Of a DNA stretch of 23,674 nucleotides, positions 22,368-23,674 are shown piece after piece. The notes beneath the pieces are model-generated. The model was not told the DNA's origin and searched no databases. It worked only from the letters and a program-made list of their open reading frames with translations. The stretch's first letter is position 1; each line of letters begins with the position of its first letter. Made by a program: the position numbers and the translations under genes. Where the stretch lies: contig CAZEID010000028.1 in assembly GCA_964512075.1 (NCBI GenBank), forward strand, positions 1-23,674, read 5' to 3'. The DNA is from CAZEID01 sp964512075. Lineage in GTDB: Bacteria; Patescibacteriota; WWE3; 9FT-COMBO-53-11.

Positions 22368-22617
22368 ACGCTCACCTCTGGCGAGCTAGTTTTCTTGCTT
22401 TACAAGAAAATACCACAGCGCTAAGGCTTTTATCTCGCTTTAGGCGAGAGTAGCTCTGCGGGGGTTGAAGGCAAAAATGCTCCGGCGACGATCTACTCTC
22501 CCACCGCCTTGGAGACGGTAGTACCATCAACGCTGATGACTTTTACGACCCTGTTCGGAATGGAAAGGGGTAGGACATCACCGCACAAGTCACCGGAACA
22601 TTTTTAAAGAACCTTCA
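22368..22617 (-). other. 250-nt insertion in split 5S (loop E, 5' side) carrying a whole 5S gene
   Basis: The insertion contains the complete 5S gene, its processing stem (GGTTGAAGG at 22612-22620, which reaches 3 nt into the 5' segment, with CCTTCAACC at 22463-22471) and then several hairpins: CCGCAGAGCTA/TAGCGCTGTGG around TCTCGC-CTAAA-GCGAGA, TTTTCTTG-TAAAG-CAAGAAAA and GCTCGCC-AGA-GGTGAGC. No protein frame. Confidence 0.5.
22478..22600 (-). rRNA. rrf: 5S ribosomal RNA, complete
   Basis: A 123-nt 5S rRNA. Helix I is TGTTCCGG/CCGGAGCA (8 bp), helix II includes TGACTT/AAGTCA, the loop C region reads CCATTCCGAACAGGG, loop E is GATGGTA against GAGAGTAG, and helix IV is CTACCG/CGGTGG. Runs AAAAA and TTTTT extend helix I, and GGTTGAAGG/CCTTCAACC form an outer processing stem. 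It lies behind 23S in the usual order, but inside a second, interrupted 5S sequence. Confidence 0.93.
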
Positions 22618-22694
22618 ACCATGCCCTGCGCAGAGCGTCCGACCGAGTTCGGAATGGGATCGGGTAGTTCACCTCCGCTCTAATCACCGGGACG
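22618..22694 (-). rRNA. split 5S rRNA, 5' segment
   Basis: Begins CGTCCCGGTGATTAGAGCGG and contains GGTGAACTACCCGATCCCAT and TCCGAACTCGG, a textbook 5S 5' half: helix I 5' strand, helix II (AGAGCG/CGCTCT) and helix III. It stops after GGGCATGGT, in loop E, where the intact copy continues ACTACC. It is closer to consensus than the intact copy in loops B and C, so it does not look decayed. It starts about 40 nt after the 23S 3' end, where the 5S is expected. Confidence 0.7.
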
Positions 22695-22734
22695 TTTTTG
22701 TTTTCAAAGCGGAACTGATAGCGAAAACAGAAAG

Positions 22735-23674
<940 letters not shown>

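Overview
The window looks like a piece of a Patescibacteria (Candidate Phyla Radiation, CPR) chromosome of roughly 50-55 % GC. The grounds are an alanyl-tRNA synthetase that stops after its editing domain, an 82-residue stand-alone elongation-factor-like beta-barrel, a membrane protein with a baseplate-J-like region paired with a PilM/FtsA-like ATPase, short intergenic gaps and several apparently leaderless starts. This assignment is inferred from gene content; no database search was run.

Layout. 1-624 (+): the tail of a coiled-coil protein, then a DgkA-type lipid kinase. 782-8648 (-): rpoB-rpoC-rpsL-rpsG, each gene touching or overlapping the next, read from a good promoter at 8728-8756. 8861-10737 (-): ruvX, an MgtC/SapB-like membrane protein and mltG. 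10802-11344 (-): a single unrecognised gene with its own promoter, GTG start and intrinsic terminator. 11463-13726 (+): a DHH phosphoesterase, a PD-(D/E)XK nuclease with a four-cysteine cluster, and the EF-Tu-domain-2-like protein. 13738-17940 (-): alaS, PilM-like, baseplate-J-like. 18037-19084 (-): an RNA-rich block without large genes. 19159-22072 (+): ftsK, a small membrane protein and a YtxH-like protein. 22165-23674 (-): the 3' part of 23S rRNA followed by an unusual 5S region.

The most interesting parts are the RNA regions. (1) The tmRNA gene (18242-18371) seems to be only 130 nt. Its tRNA-like ends are clear, including the G3-U70 alanine signal, but there is no room for the usual pseudoknot ring; it lies upstream of alaS, whose product should charge it. 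(2) Immediately downstream is a second 130-nt element with its own acceptor-like stem and T-arm that I cannot assign. (3) A transcript from a consensus promoter at 19057-19084 has a three-way junction followed by mutually exclusive antiterminator and terminator helices, the layout of a riboswitch or attenuator. (4) Behind 23S rRNA, a complete 5S rRNA gene lies inside a second 5S sequence that is split into three segments. Joined, the segments give a 122-nt 5S rRNA, and both interruptions fall in the loop E region.

Most protein genes are housekeeping: transcription, translation, cell-wall synthesis and division, and nucleic acid turnover. Points worth attention among them are a 13-residue hexa-arginine insertion in ribosomal protein S12, variant residues in the rifampicin pocket of RpoB, and identical 8-nt stop-start overlaps at rpoB/rpoC and rpsL/rpsG.
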